From positions 61,399,744 to 61,463,743 of the forward strand of contig NC_052351.1 of assembly GCF_009727055.1 (NCBI RefSeq): a stretch of DNA of 64,000 nt, read 5' to 3'. Position 1 is the stretch's first letter, and every line of letters begins with the position of its first letter. The notes beneath the pieces were generated by a model that had not been told where the DNA came from, did not search any database, and saw nothing but the letters and a program-made list of their open reading frames with translations. This DNA is from Benincasa hispida (lineage: Eukaryota; Streptophyta; Magnoliopsida; Cucurbitales; Cucurbitaceae). The translations under genes were made by a program, and so were the position numbers. Positions 24,095-35,553 of this stretch are shown here, one piece after another.

Positions 24095-27000
24095 AATAGC
24101 GATTATAATGCTACAATGTTGAATTCGTATTTTTGGGAAATATTGCAACTGAATGCTTATAGGTTTTTTTAGAGAGAACGGACGGATGGTAGATGAAATA
24201 CCAATTTTAAATTTTGTTATCTTAATGAAACTTAGCTTGCATAAGACTTTTCTTTAAATTGATTTGAAAGAATTGTGGGTTTGTCAGTTTTTTTTTCCGA
24301 AGTATTGGTAAATTCATACGACGGACATAAATTACATGAAAATTGGTGAAAATTGATATATGGTGAAAAACGACATGCAGAAACGAGAGAAAGAAGATGA
24401 AGCGAGATGAATGAGGGTGTCAAACTGAAAATTAAAAATTATAATGGCTGCTTTCTGTCCAATAAAGAATGAGAGGAAAAACGAGAGGAATGCGCAAGAA
24501 TCTGGGTTGCTTGTGTGCTAGCGAGTGTTTTGGGGTCTAATAGATATTTCACATGCAGTTGACGTCATCAGGAGGCCAATTTTCGAGCATTTTTTAAAGG
24601 TGGGCCAAATTTCTGGGCCTCAAATTTAAATTTTGGCCCATCCATACAAATTTCCTGATTTAATTCTCATCATTTTGTGAATGTTAGAATGTATACTCAC
24701 GAATATCTCATTTAATTTCCCCCCCTCTAATTCTTTATAAGGGGAGAATTTTACTTTTATTCTTCCCATTTTGTACTGTATTTCTCAATACTATCGTTTA
24801 GTTTTGTTAGACCGTACATTGATGAAAAAAGAAAAACCACCGGTCATGGATGAGCAATCAAAGGAAGCAGAAGGTAATGATGAATTTGACAAAGTATAAT
24901 GAGTGTGAATCCTAGTACAGAAAAAAAACTGCAGCGGTAGAAACTCAATCACAGTTTTATAAACGAAGAAGGGAGGAAGACGAAGATGAAGATTCACTCT
25001 CATATTCTCTCTTTGTTTCCTTACTCACACAAATCATTTTTGGAACCATCCTTCTATTACTTCTTGATTGAGCAATAAGTTTTTAGCTTTTCTTGATTCA
25101 ATTTTATTTAATTTTTTCGAATTTTTATCAAGTGAACCATTTAAATCTTGGATTTGCATAGATGTAGCGAGAGAAAATTGATTTTTTTTTTTTTTGTTAA
25201 ATCTTTCATTTGTATCCATTCGTTTTAAGTAAAGTTAAAATGTCTACATTGCTAGCCATTAAAATTAAACAAATCAATGAGAGATTTTGTTCGTTAAATC
25301 TTAATTAGATAGAGATTTATTTGATTAACAATATTTTTCTAAAAAAAATAAAGAAAGCATGAAGTAAAATAAACCTAAATTAAAATTGAATATACAAAGT
25401 TCGATCTGCGAAATTGATTTTTTTTTTTTTTTTTGTCAATGTTTATAGTTTCTTTTCCTCTTAGGTACATTTTTCAAATGAATAATTAAATATCCAGTGA
25501 ATTGAAATTTTAAAAAGATGTTCACATTTCAAGTTTGATTTTGTCACTTAAATAAGACAGTTGGACTAGAAATCAAAATACTTCTATCTTATGTTTTTGA
25601 AATACTTTTTTTAGAATTTGCTTCTTTGTTACGTTATATAGTAAAAAGAAATCTAAAAGAAAGGAGTGTTTCATTAGAAAAATACATAATTTTATAAAAC
25701 TATTTTAAAGCAATAATTTCTAGCTAACCATTATCTAATTATTTATTTATTAGAACACACTACTTCTTTGGTGTATCTGTTCTCAACAACAAATTTACAG
25801 AAACATTAAATTATTTTTAACTTTTATTGAATTAATAAAATTGAGTAACCTTATAGTTTTATAGGCATTGTATTATTTGGGATTTCGAATATATATATTA
25901 AATAATTATAATAGATTTTTTTAATCAAATACATGAAAAGAAAAGACTTTGATGAGAGGTTTTATAAATAATAATAATAATAATAATAATCCTTTCATCC
26001 GGAAAACAAGAAGATTCATACAAAAAAAAAAAAAAAAAGAAAAGGCTTTTATTTCTAATAATTTCGAAAAATTCTTTTTTACCACCAAAGATCACTATCT
26101 TCCAAGAAGGATATATATAATAATTAATCTATGAAATAATAATTAAGTTATATTATTGCATTGTATCACTTGTATTCTAATTACATCAATATATTTTAAT
26201 TTTATTCTTCATCTATTTCTATATTTCTTTTTCTCCTTTTATACTTTTAAATTTCATGCCAACTATTTCAATTTAAATTCAATTATATAAGTATGTTCAT
26301 TAAAAAAATTTTATTTTCCTCTAAAAGTTTTCTAAGAAATTTTCAATGACATTAAAAAAAATATCTCATATTCATTGTAAATTAACTTGAAACATGGTTT
26401 TAGATACTTTTTCTAAATTGCTTTTTTGGAAAATTTATCCTTTTGATGAGTTTTGAAGAATTTGTGTTTGGTCTCTGAGTTTTAAAAATGTACCTTTTTA
26501 GTACTCAAGTTTATAAGAATAGCTCCATTTGGTCCATGGATTTTTTAAAATAGATTTAAAATGCCCCTCAAATAACTTTATACTATTATTTTGAATAATT
26601 ATGTTACATTTTAAATTAGAAGAATTTTTTAAAAAAAATAGCATCCTCTCTAAAACTGTTTTTTTTCTACTTTTAAATATCATATAATTATTTTAAGAAA
26701 ATAAAATTAAAAATACTTCAAAGATCTTTTAAACTTATTTTTAAAAACTTTGGACACTAAAAAGGTATATTTTAAAACCCCAGGGACCAAATAGACATAC
26801 TTTATAAACTTTACTAAAAATGTATATTTTTAAAATTTATGGACCAAACACACATTTTCTTCCAAACTTGAGGACTAAAAGGGTAATTTCTCCTATTTTT
26901 ATTTCCATATCAAATATTTACTAATTACACTCAATGAATATTGAATCAAAATTTTATGATAAAGAACAATTAAGTCACAATTTATAATGTACTATAAAAA

Positions 27001-28050
27001 GTTCTAAGTCAGTCAGTGTCTTCCAACTAGTTGTTAAAAACTAACAAACTAGGTAATTTGAAGATATGAAATGTTGTGGGAAAATTAGTTTTAATAAAAA
27101 TAGTGGTTAAATAATGGTTAATAATAAAAATGTTAAGAGTTTTTTTTTTTTTAGATTTTAAATTCTATTCAATCATTCATTCATTTATTTTAAATAATAA
27201 GATAATGGTTTTTTTTTAATAATAATAAGATAATATTGATTTATTAGCTTATACTTCAATAATTTATTAGTTCTTTAAAATAATAATGTCCATCATATTT
27301 TATTTTAGGGGATAAAATGTTTTTGGTCCATAGGTAGTTAAGGCGTATGGGATCTAAGTTATTTATTTAAGAATTAATTTTAAAACGTCCAAACGAGCCT
27401 AGTTTAATTGTTATTCGAATATATTAGTAATCATAAATTTTGCGATTTAAATACTTATCTCCGATTATATTTAAAAGAATAATTAGTTTTAAAATTACCA
27501 AATTTTTATTTTTCTTTTGAAAAAAAAATCAGTTTTTGTTTGATATTGTCTTGAAATTATTAGATTTTTATTACTAAACGAATCAAACAAATAACAAGCT
27601 GGAAAATGCACTGTATGTGGTACCGTGAGATATAAGTGGGATAAAAAATGGACCTTAAAACCAATTTATTTAGAATCGACAAAAATGGACTAAATTAATT
27701 GACTCCTAAAAAAGTTATTTCAATTAATAATAATTATTATTATTATTATGGGGATATGTGAAAATTGAATCTCGGACTTCATGGATGTAATACATGTCAA
27801 TTATTGATAAACTATGATCAATTCGACCTTTTATTTTATAATTTAGATAGTTGGGATTGTGAATTAACTCGATTCGATAATTCTTGTTGTTAAACAAAGA
27901 ATAAGCATTTCATTACTACTATGGTATTTGTCTATTTAAAATGGTCACTAAATTTTAAAAGAGTTACAAATTTCATCTCTAATAAAGAGAATAAACATGG
28001 ACCAAAATAATGATTTTTGAAAAGTACAAAAATACAAACTAAAGTTAAAA
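24095..28050. other. AT-rich intergenic region
   Basis: 24095-24620 is probably the distal MULE flank: it has GAGAGAAAGAAG and GAGAGGAAAAACGAGAGG words and ends near a GGGCC..GGCCCA stretch at 24600-24650. The rest is AT-rich with homopolymers at 25174-25196 and 25417-25434 and an (AAT)n run at 25964-25990. Apart from the inverted repeat at 26436-26895 I see no gene and no coding homology in either strand. Confidence 0.5.
26436..26895. mobile_element. MITE-like long inverted repeat
   Basis: The left arm (26436-26580, with GTGTTTGGTCTCTGAG, TACCTTTTTAGT and CATTTGGTCCATGG) matches the reverse complement of the right arm (about 26735-26895, with GGACTAAAAGGGTA, GGACCAAACACACA and GGGACCAAATAGACA). 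The arms diverge but stay aligned over about 140 bp. There is no coding capacity. The type resembles common plant foldback or MITE sequences with TTTGGTCC motifs. I could not read a target duplication. Confidence 0.55.
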
Positions 28051-28149
28051 GCACGTGAATCAAAATGAACATTTTGAAAGTATATAAACTATTTTTTTTT
28101 TTTTTTTAGAATAATAGGAAGCAAACATAATTAAGAAAAACAACAAACA

Positions 28150-28509
28150 ACGATTAAAAAAGAGTCCACCCATGGGATGGTTTTCTAGCAAAATCGACGA
28201 CGTCCGAGATCTCTGTGTGTGAGATGCAAGCTCGTGAGTCACAGAGTTGCAGATGCTCTTAGCAAAATAGAAGTCTTTAATAGCTCTCCAACGATGTAAA
28301 GCACATAGAGAATACACAAAATACTAAATCTCATTAAAATATCGAAATAAGTTCGTTAGAAGACCCCACAAAGTCAAAGAATCAATCTCAACCTTAGGGC
28401 GAGGGGGGTAAATACCAATTTTTGAAGTCTTAGAAACGCTTTCGTAGAGGGCGATAGCTTTAATAAGTTCCACTAAACCAATGAAAGGTTGGATCTTTTC
28501 CATAACCAA
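28150..28509 (-). pseudogene. RNase H-like fragment (non-LTR or plant RNase H family)
   Basis: One minus-strand frame, broken only by a stop near 28322, reads LIKAIALYESVSK, then KVEIDSLTLWGLLTNLF, then WRAIKDFYFAKSICNSVTHE and LASHTQRS. This follows the order of plant RNase H type 1 domains (PF13456-like): E-AIAL-E, the V-E-DS-L strand, the IP-R-x-xN-x-VAHELA block. The N-terminal DG-x motif is not seen. Such domains end many plant LINEs and also occur as single genes. With no RT nearby I cannot tell which, but the stop and truncation make it a pseudogene. Confidence 0.5.
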
Positions 28510-28795
28510 GAAGATCTCATTGTTAGAATTTAAATCTTAATTAAATGATTATATATATAATAGCTGACACATTTGCAAAAGAAAAAAAATTATATATATA
28601 AAGAGTAATGAAAATCAATTGATTTGACATGATGTGACAAATAAATCACATAAGAAAATTAACATAACAGATCGATGAATTAGCACAAGAAAATAAAGTA
28701 TCATTTTTCTAGTTTTCAGAACTAGAATTGCAATTTTTTTTTTGACAACTAGACTTGCAATTATGTGTTTTACATTTTGAAGTTCCCTTAATTTA

Positions 28796-28992
28796 AGATC
28801 CGTTTGGATTAATTTGAAAAAAAAATACTTTTTTATAAAAAAATTTATTTTTATTTAAACATTTTTGACAAAAATAGTTGAAAATATTCTTCAAAAGCTA
28901 TATTGAATGGTTGTTAAACACTTTATTTTTTTCTAAAATAACTTATTTTTTAAATTAAACACTTGAAATGCATTCCAAACACACCCTTGGTA
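28796..28992. mobile_element. Small MITE-like element
   Basis: About 200 bp of AT-rich sequence has ends that match in inverted orientation: GATCCGTTTGGATT at the left and ATTCCAAACACACCC at the right. No coding sequence. A target duplication was not resolved. Confidence 0.35.
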
Positions 28993-28999
28993 GAATTTC

Positions 29000-30130
29000 T
29001 ATAAATTTAGCAACTGGCAATTTATTTTTTTAAAAAAGGGTTGTTTGTTTTTTTTTATCAAAACGAACAATTAAATATAGTCATTTATCTAGTGGTCCCA
29101 AATTCAAATGATATACCCTCAAAACTAATAGAGTGGGTCATTTTAGGAGGTCACCTCGTATAGAATTTCTCCAAGTTAAGTTAGAGTTTCTATGATTGAG
29201 GTATCGAAAAGAAAGACACATCTTGTTGATATAGGTAGTAACTTTTAATTCTTTTAAGCCTTTCTTAATCATACTTACATATCCTCGAGAGTCCTCTCGT
29301 TCGGATGTGATTTGATTCATTCATGTACCGCTCCTAAGTTTGAGTGTTACATGCCTACCAGCTTTTGCCGTAGTTCGTCCCTGAACCACATCTTAGTAGG
29401 AGAGGTTTCGTTTAAATACCATCTATGGTGCTCCAAGCCCAAATTTTGAAGTCTAGATTTGACACTCAATTTGTGTGTCATCCTTACAAAGATGCTGAAT
29501 TCAAATTCTGAATGCCAAGGACATGGTTTGAATCCTAGGCAAGTAATGTTACAATTGGACTCTACTATACATACAAAAAGTAGGAGTGCACAAAAATGAA
29601 AAACCAAAAAACTAAATCTATCGAAATCGATCAACTAGTTTGATTTGGTTTTTTTAGTATAAATTGAACATCATGGTTTATATTTGGAGAAAACAAAATA
29701 TTACTGATTCAAATTGATTGTTTACTGAAAAAAACCAATAAAAGCTTAATCAAACCGGAGGTATATAGATACTCTTATAAATAAACTCTAACATTAGTTA
29801 TGTTTTAGTATTTAAATTATTATGAAGGAGACCCCTTATTATGTATATTTGTTATTTAGAACAACATCAAGATGAAAATATCTAATTTCAATCTACAAAT
29901 GAAAAATAAATAAATTTAATTTTAATTTGAAAATAGTAAAAATGTAAAAAATTCGAAATAAAAATGTAAAAATAAAACTTGAAATAAAAATTAAAAGAAA
30001 ATAGAAAAAAAGAAAGAATATGTAAAAAATTCGAGAATTAAACCAAAAATAAACCAAACCAAATAAGAACCAATTAATTGGAGAAGGTTTGGATCTATTG
30101 TTTGTAAAACCTCTTTGAATCAAATTTCTT
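29000..30130. other. Intergenic sequence upstream of the PPR gene
   Basis: 29080-29560 has moderate base complexity and contains words typical of old LTR fragments (for example CTCGAGAGTCCTCTCGTTCGG at 29284-29304), but no boundary or coding domain could be established. 29640-30120 is AT-rich. I see no gene. Confidence 0.4.
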
Positions 30131-30137
30131 GGTTGAA

Positions 30138-30155
30138 ATCTATATACGTATATGT
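30138..30155 (+). promoter_or_regulatory. Possible TATA box of the PPR gene
   Basis: ATCTATATACGTATATG lies about 290 bp before the start codon. A start of transcription about 30 bp downstream would give a leader of roughly 260 nt. It is chosen by position and composition only. Confidence 0.3.
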
Positions 30156-30432
30156 CGGGGGGAAAATGATATTCAAACCTTAGTAGTACACATCTTTCAG
30201 TTCTTCCCCGCCGTTCACAAAGTTCGTATTTTTCCGTCTTATAAGATTTTTCTCCATGATTTGCTTTTGCGGATTATTATACTACTTCGTTTTTGAAGCT
30301 CTTTTCTGCATCCAAGTTAAGTTCTGTTCTTAATCACTTTGCGTCTTCATTTAGTCTCCTTTAACTGTTTGCTTCTATAGCTTGTTATTCAAATTTTTTA
30401 AACTTCTAGTGTTTTTTCGACCTGGGTATTCA

Positions 30433-32559
30433 ATGTCCTCTGGATTAGTGTTTTTCCGTCTTGTGCTGAATCGTTTCTACTGTTCTACTCTTGGAATTTC
30501 ATCTAATTCTCTTATTGCCCGGTATTCTCGATTGGGTCAAATCGAGAAGGCTCGGGCTGTGTTCGATGAAATGCGTGACAAAAGCATCGTTTCATGGAAC
30601 TCCATTGTTGCTGGGTACTTTCAGAACAATCGGCCTGAGGAAGCCCAGAACATGTTTGATAAAATGTCTGAGAGGAATACTATATCTTGGAATGGTTTAA
30701 TTTCTGGGTATATTAAGAATGGGATGCTCAATGAAGCTAGGAAAGCGTTTGATAGAATGCCTGAGAGGAATGTTGTTTCATGGACTGCTATGGTTAGGGG
30801 GTATGTGAAGGAGGGTATGATTTCTGAGGCAGAGTCACTTTTTTGGCAAATGCCTGAAAAGAATGTAGTATCTTGGACGGTGATGTTGGGTGGGCTTATT
30901 CAAGATGGTCGGATTGATGAGGCTTTTCGGCTTTTCAATATGATGCCTGAGAAGGATGTGGTGGCAAGAACTACTATGATTGGAGGGTATTGCCAAGAAG
31001 GTTTTTTAGTGGAAGCTCGCAGGCTTTTCGATGAGATGCCTCGTCGGAATGTTGTGTCTTGGACTGTGATGATAACAGGATATCTGCAGAACCAACAGGT
31101 GGATATTGCTAGAAAGCTTTTTGAAGTCATGCCAGAGAAAAATGAGGTTTCATGGACCGCTATGCTGATGGGCTACACCAATTGTGGGCGGCTTGATGAC
31201 GCTTCGGAACTTTTTAATGCAATGCCTATTGGGTCTGTTGTTGCGTGTAATGCAATGATTCTTGGTTTTGGCCAGAATGGGGAGGTCCCAAAAGCAAGAC
31301 AAGTGTTTGATCAAATGAGAGAAAAGGATGAAGGGACATGGAGTGCTATGATTAAAGTGTATGAAAGGAAAGGCTTTGAGTTAGAAGCACTTGAGTTGTT
31401 TCGTATGATGCAAAGAGAAGGAATAAGGCCAAACTTTCCTTCTTTGATCAGCGTTCTTTCAGTTTGTGCTAGCTTGGCTAATCTCGATCATGGTAGAGAG
31501 ATACATGCCCAGCTAGTGAGATCTCAATTTGACCTTGATGTCTATGTTGCCTCCGTTCTTCTCACGACATACATAAAGTGTGGCAATCTGGTGAAAGCAC
31601 AACAAGTATTTGATAGGTTTCCAAGTAAGGATGTTGTTATGTGGAACTCTATTATCACAGGATATGCCCAACATGGTCTAGGGGAGGAAGCATTACGAGT
31701 TTTCCATGATATGCATTTTTCAGGTATCATGCCCGATGATATCACATTTGTTGGAGTTCTTTCGGCATGTAGTTACACTGGCAATGTGAAAAAGGGCTTA
31801 GAAATTTTCAATTCCATGGAAACAAAGTATCAATTGGAACAAAAAACTGAACACTATGCTTGCATGGTTGATTTGCTTGGTCGAGCAGGTAAGCTACATG
31901 AGGCAATGGATCTAATAGAAAGAATGCCAATGGAAGCCGATGCTGTTATTTGGGGTGCTTTATTAGGTGCTTGCAGAACCCACATGAAATTGGATTTGGC
32001 TGAAGTTGCAGCCAAAAAGCTTCTACAGCTTGAGCCTAAAAATGCAGGGCCTTATATTTTGTTGTCAAATATTTATGCATCTCAAGGTAGATGGGGTGAT
32101 GTTGCCGAGTTGCGGAGAAATATGAGAGATAGAAGTGTAAGCAAGTACCCAGGCTGTAGCTGGATTGTTGTGGAGAAGAAAGTACATAACTTTACGGGAG
32201 GTGATAGCTCGGGGCACCCTGAGCATTCTGAGATCAATAGAATATTAGAGTGGTTATCTGGATTGCTAAGAGAGGCAGGATATTGCCCGGATCGGAGTTT
32301 TGTGCTACATGACATAGATGAAGAAGAGAAAGCGCAAAGTTTAGGATACCATAGTGAAAAACTGGCTGTGGCATATGGACTTCTCAAAATACCAAAAGGT
32401 ATGCCGATTCGCGTAATGAAGAACCTTCGTGTTTGTGGGGATTGCCACACTGCAATTAAACTAATTGCAAAGGTTACAGGAAGAGAGGTCATCTTGAGAG
32501 ATGCCAATCGGTTCCATCATTTTAAGGGTGGCTCATGCTCTTGTCAGGATTATTGGTGA
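30433..32559 (+). CDS. PPR protein, PLS class with E and DYW domains (At1g56690-like)
   Basis: This 708-residue intronless gene is the only clearly intact one here. I start at the ATG at 30433; the in-frame codons upstream to the stop at 30378 contain no ATG. The N-terminus (MSSGLVFFRLVLNRFYCS) is Arg/Ser-rich without acidic residues and suits mitochondrial import. Eight consecutive 31-residue repeats of the NVVSWTAMV-GY type follow at about 51-298. Then come P, L and S repeats (about 299-503), the E region (504-573), PGCSW and a DYW deaminase domain to the end. The deaminase zinc and catalytic residues are present: HSE at 640-642, CGDC at 668-671, HH at 695-696, then CSC and the terminal DYW. 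By recollection it is close along its whole length to Arabidopsis At1g56690. Such proteins bind organellar RNA and carry out C-to-U editing; the target is not predictable here. Confidence 0.96.
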   Translation: MSSGLVFFRLVLNRFYCSTLGISSNSLIARYSRLGQIEKARAVFDEMRDKSIVSWNSIVAGYFQNNRPEEAQNMFDKMSERNTISWNGLISGYIKNGMLNEARKAFDRMPERNVVSWTAMVRGYVKEGMISEAESLFWQMPEKNVVSWTVMLGGLIQDGRIDEAFRLFNMMPEKDVVARTTMIGGYCQEGFLVEARRLFDEMPRRNVVSWTVMITGYLQNQQVDIARKLFEVMPEKNEVSWTAMLMGYTNCGRLDDASELFNAMPIGSVVACNAMILGFGQNGEVPKARQVFDQMREKDEGTWSAMIKVYERKGFELEALELFRMMQREGIRPNFPSLISVLSVCASLANLDHGREIHAQLVRSQFDLDVYVASVLLTTYIKCGNLVKAQQVFDRFPSKDVVMWNSIITGYAQHGLGEEALRVFHDMHFSGIMPDDITFVGVLSACSYTGNVKKGLEIFNSMETKYQLEQKTEHYACMVDLLGRAGKLHEAMDLIERMPMEADAVIWGALLGACRTHMKLDLAEVAAKKLLQLEPKNAGPYILLSNIYASQGRWGDVAELRRNMRDRSVSKYPGCSWIVVEKKVHNFTGGDSSGHPEHSEINRILEWLSGLLREAGYCPDRSFVLHDIDEEEKAQSLGYHSEKLAVAYGLLKIPKGMPIRVMKNLRVCGDCHTAIKLIAKVTGREVILRDANRFHHFKGGSCSCQDYW

Positions 32560-33480
32560 TCTTCAATATGTTTCATTGGATCGAGCTAGAATCAATGCAT
32601 ATCGACATTTGCCCATGAGGCAAATGACTGATGGCCAACCTCATTCACTCCTATGGCCGTATGTATGTTGTTGATGTGGTAACTGCAATCTATCTCGCTG
32701 GAGGAAAAGGGAAATCTTCAAACATTTTGGAACTACTTATTCTCTGATCCATCCGCCAAGTGAGTAAACTTCAATCTACTTCTTTGCGCGTAAAAAATGT
32801 TTGTTTGATAAAAGCTGAAGAAGACCAACCAAAATTGATATTTGATATTTTATAGTAGAGACTCTTAGGTGTAAATCATTATCTCCACATTCTTACCGAA
32901 TAATCCAGGAATTCACGTGTCTTATTTACGAGGCATTCTGTACTTAAATGGTATTGAGGGTTGCCCATCTGAATGAAATCCTCCAATATATATTTTATTC
33001 TTTTGTGCAAATACGAAATCAGACTTGATATTTCGATCAAATATGTCATGTTTGCTTCTTTTAGCCCTGGTTCTTGCATTCTGGTTTTTTGAGTCGATTT
33101 TCTGTAGGTGGTCAATAGTGTAAAGCAGAATTTAGATCCATTACATAGGAGAAGAAATTGTGTCAACCAAGTGGTAGAAAAACTGGAACTTGAGCTATGG
33201 AGATCCTTCCCCTTGGACGCCCACATTGTAATACGAGCATAATTCATGCCTTGGTTGTTCTGTGTTCTCTCTGAAAAGAATATTTCTACATGTTCCAACT
33301 AGAGTAAGCCTATAACTATAACGTCAAAATTTCATAATGCTCTTGTTGAATCTTGTATTTTAATTCCTAAACTTTACATAGAAACCATTCTAGTTTCAAT
33401 CTTTTTACATTCTTCATATCTCATATATGTACTAATTTATCTCTCGTTTGTGCCTAATTATTTGATTTGTCTCAAATTCC
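32560..33480. other. 3' flank of the PPR gene
   Basis: No coding domain is recognised. A 139-residue minus-strand reading frame at 32879-33298 has no motif I know and is likely chance. The 3' untranslated region of the PPR mRNA probably lies in the first few hundred bases. No clear polyadenylation signal stands out. Confidence 0.5.
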
Positions 33481-34120
33481 ATGCTTTCAGGACACCAAGA
33501 GGGACTGAGGTCGCTTTGATAATACTCATAGATCAGACAATTCTTTTTGGAGAATCCATTGTTTGCAATGGACCATGAGAGGTGTAGTATAAGGTCAAGT
33601 CATCTGGCCACAAGAGATGGTGCAGTATTATCCAAAAGAAAAAGGGTGACTTCGTAAAAACAAGTAAAGGATCCAGTGTTGCAACTTGACCCGAAAAGAT
33701 GACTTTATGAGATAAACAAACTAAACAAAGAAGGGCCCAAGAGCCCAGTTGAGGATCTCATATCGAAAAATCAAGGGACCTCATAACTTTTGTAATATAG
33801 ATGAATTGTTCATCTCATTGTCAATTGGTTTTGAGATAGAAGTCCATATTATCTAATATGTATCAAAGTCTATAAAGCTCAAACAGGCATTGAATCCAAA
33901 AGAAAAAAGAGATCCGATCCAAGATCGTTGAACATAAAGAAGGGTATGTTGAGGATGAACTATCCCTCTCATTGTGAATTGTTTATTAGATGAAACTCAT
34001 GTTATTTAATAAGCTCAACCTAGTCAAGTGTCATGTATAAAGGGTGGAATGAGTTGAAAAAGATTTGACATTGTTTTTTTCTCTCTCGAGAAAGAGCCTA
34101 CTTATTAATGTCTTCTATCG
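33480..34120. repeat. Probable old retroelement LTR or leader fragment, two related copies
   Basis: Two related segments, near 33795-33870 and 33945-34010, share the order TGAA..T..ATC-CTCTCATTGT-AATTG, then TTTGAGAT or TTAGATG, then CATATTATCTAATA or CATGTTATTTAATA. The first is followed by GTATCAAAGTC, which resembles a PBS. TCTCTCGAGAAAGAG at about 34080 is a palindrome. I recognise the general style from plant LTR retroelements but can define no boundaries. Confidence 0.3.
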
Positions 34121-34990
34121 GACTTGTATTATTCCCAATTTATTAATGTCTTCAGCTATTAAACATATTTATTGTATAACTAAAGTTTATTTATATGATT
34201 TACATATTTATTACAACTATTGTTAATTTTTTGTTTGATTTTGGGTTTGATTGGTGTTGGCTTGAGTTCATATGTTTGTGGAGTTTGTCTGTTTTAGGTA
34301 GCTGAGTTCATATGTCAAGGATATCTGGTGCAGTTTTTTAACATAAATAACCTGTTTTTATTATGATCATTTTTGTTTGGAAATTTACTTATTAAATGAT
34401 TCTACATATATTTTTTTTAATAAACTATATATTGCACTTTATTTTATTGTTATTTAAGTACACATGTATGGTTGGGAGTTTTGGAAAATAAGGTTTAGGG
34501 TTTACATTTCAATCATGCATTTATTATTATTTTTTTAATTTAAACAATCATTTTACAAATTTATGAATGTGACTTTTCTAGTCAAGTCATTTTTATTTTA
34601 ACATATTTTTATAAAAACTTTTTAAAATGAAAACATTCATGTGTCTGACAATTTTTTCTCAAAAGTGTTTTTACATACACGTTTGTTGGATTTCTTACAT
34701 GATAAAAGTAATTTTATTAATGTTGAAGTATTATAAAGAACAACTATAAAATGCTATGAACTAATAAAAAAAAAAATCGAGAATTCAATGTTTTGATGGA
34801 ACTTACGTGCTTTTGTGTTAACAAAGGTGTTTTTATTGACAATTTTGTACATCAACTATAAACATTTATTGATGTTTTATATGTATTTAGTTATTTTTAA
34901 GCTTTAAATTAAGGTCTTATCGATGGTTTTATGCCACGAGCGTAAAACAAAAAATAAAAAACTTGCGTGTCAACAAAGTTAAATATGTAG
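34120..34990. other. AT-rich intergenic sequence
   Basis: Low-complexity AT-rich DNA. I see no gene, repeat array or recognisable element. Confidence 0.5.
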
Positions 34991-34994
34991 TAAT

Positions 34995-35200
34995 CACAAT
35001 TTAAAATAATGGTAGTCGGAGTTGGTGGAGTAACCGTCATCGGAGGTCATCGAAGTTGGCTGTCAACAATGATGGTTGGATGTTGCTGGAGTTGATCGCT
35101 AAAGTTGGTTATCGAAGGTGGTTTGGTTGCCAAAGTTGGTCGTTGGAGTTGAGCAATGAGACATCAGTGGTGATGAGGGCTGAATGCACTGTTAGTGGAT
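34995..35200. repeat. Degenerate short repeat rich in GTTGG and CGGAG
   Basis: Words such as GGAGTTGGTGGAGT, CGAAGTTGGCTG, TGGAGTTGATCG, AAAGTTGGTT and CAAAGTTGGTCGTTGGAGTTG recur about every 15-30 bp. It is a markedly G/T-rich island in AT-rich DNA. It is not open as a single frame and I assign no function. Confidence 0.5.
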
Positions 35201-35437
35201 ATGGTATAAAATGTCGGTGACATACGAAGTTGGCCTCCCAAACAATGAGTTGAGTTCATATCCCATCTCATCTCCTCACCCCCAGTGGTAAATTTAGAAC
35301 CTAAACTTTTAGGTTTGTGTCTAATAAGGCATGAAACTTTCAAAAGTATCTAAAATCTAATAGTGCTTTGAACTTTCAATTTTATATCTCTTAAGTTCAT
35401 GACACTTTAAAAATGTCAAATAAGCATCTTAACTTTC

Positions 35438-35553
35438 CTTTTTTTTTTTTTTTTGAAGGTATTGTAATTAAAGTGTGGGGTGGAGGAATCGAACCTCAGA
35501 ACCTCGAGATCATAATACAAGCACTATGCAAGTTGAGCTACACTCTTGTTGGC
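35438..35553 (-). mobile_element. tRNA-derived SINE
   Basis: Read on the minus strand: the element starts at 35553, has an A-box-like TAGCTCAACTTG near 35540-35529, then a perfect Pol III B box GGTTCGATTCC at about 35496-35486, and ends in an A-rich tail (plus-strand T run at 35438-35454). A 10-bp duplication CTTAACTTTC flanks it exactly (35428-35437 and 35554-35563). Box spacing, oligo-A tail and variable target duplication are diagnostic of a SINE. It is about 115 bp and appears complete. The surrounding sequence (35290-35790) is itself an AT-rich, MITE-like repeat with TAAACTTTTAGG and reversed CCTAAACTTTTAA words at its ends. Confidence 0.85.

Larger units (their letters stand above)
4450..24620 (-). 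mobile_element. Mutator-like element (MULE), degraded and split by nested insertions
   Basis: The transposase remnant runs on the minus strand from about 21750 to about 5250 and is interrupted by copia-1. A Ulp1-like fragment lies beyond its 3' end. Purine-rich sequence at 5090-5230 and pyrimidine-rich sequence at 21900-22060 (ACGAGAG/CTCTCGT-type words) face each other and could be remains of inverted subterminal repeats. No exact terminal inverted repeats or 9-bp target duplication could be read, so both outer limits are estimates. Removing copia-1 and the solo LTR at 22204-24089 would leave about 4-5 kb. Confidence 0.55.

Noticed and set aside
30382..30432. Extended start of the PPR protein, 17 residues upstream
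   Set aside because: The extension begins at a TTG codon. The first in-frame ATG is at 30433, and the resulting length agrees with the family.
30900..32507. Minus-strand reading frames of 67-141 residues inside the PPR gene
   Set aside because: They are antisense shadows of a long repetitive coding sequence, without motifs.
32879..33298. 139-residue minus-strand reading frame after the PPR gene
   Set aside because: No domain, no repeat elsewhere in the window and no favourable context; it probably overlaps the 3' untranslated region.
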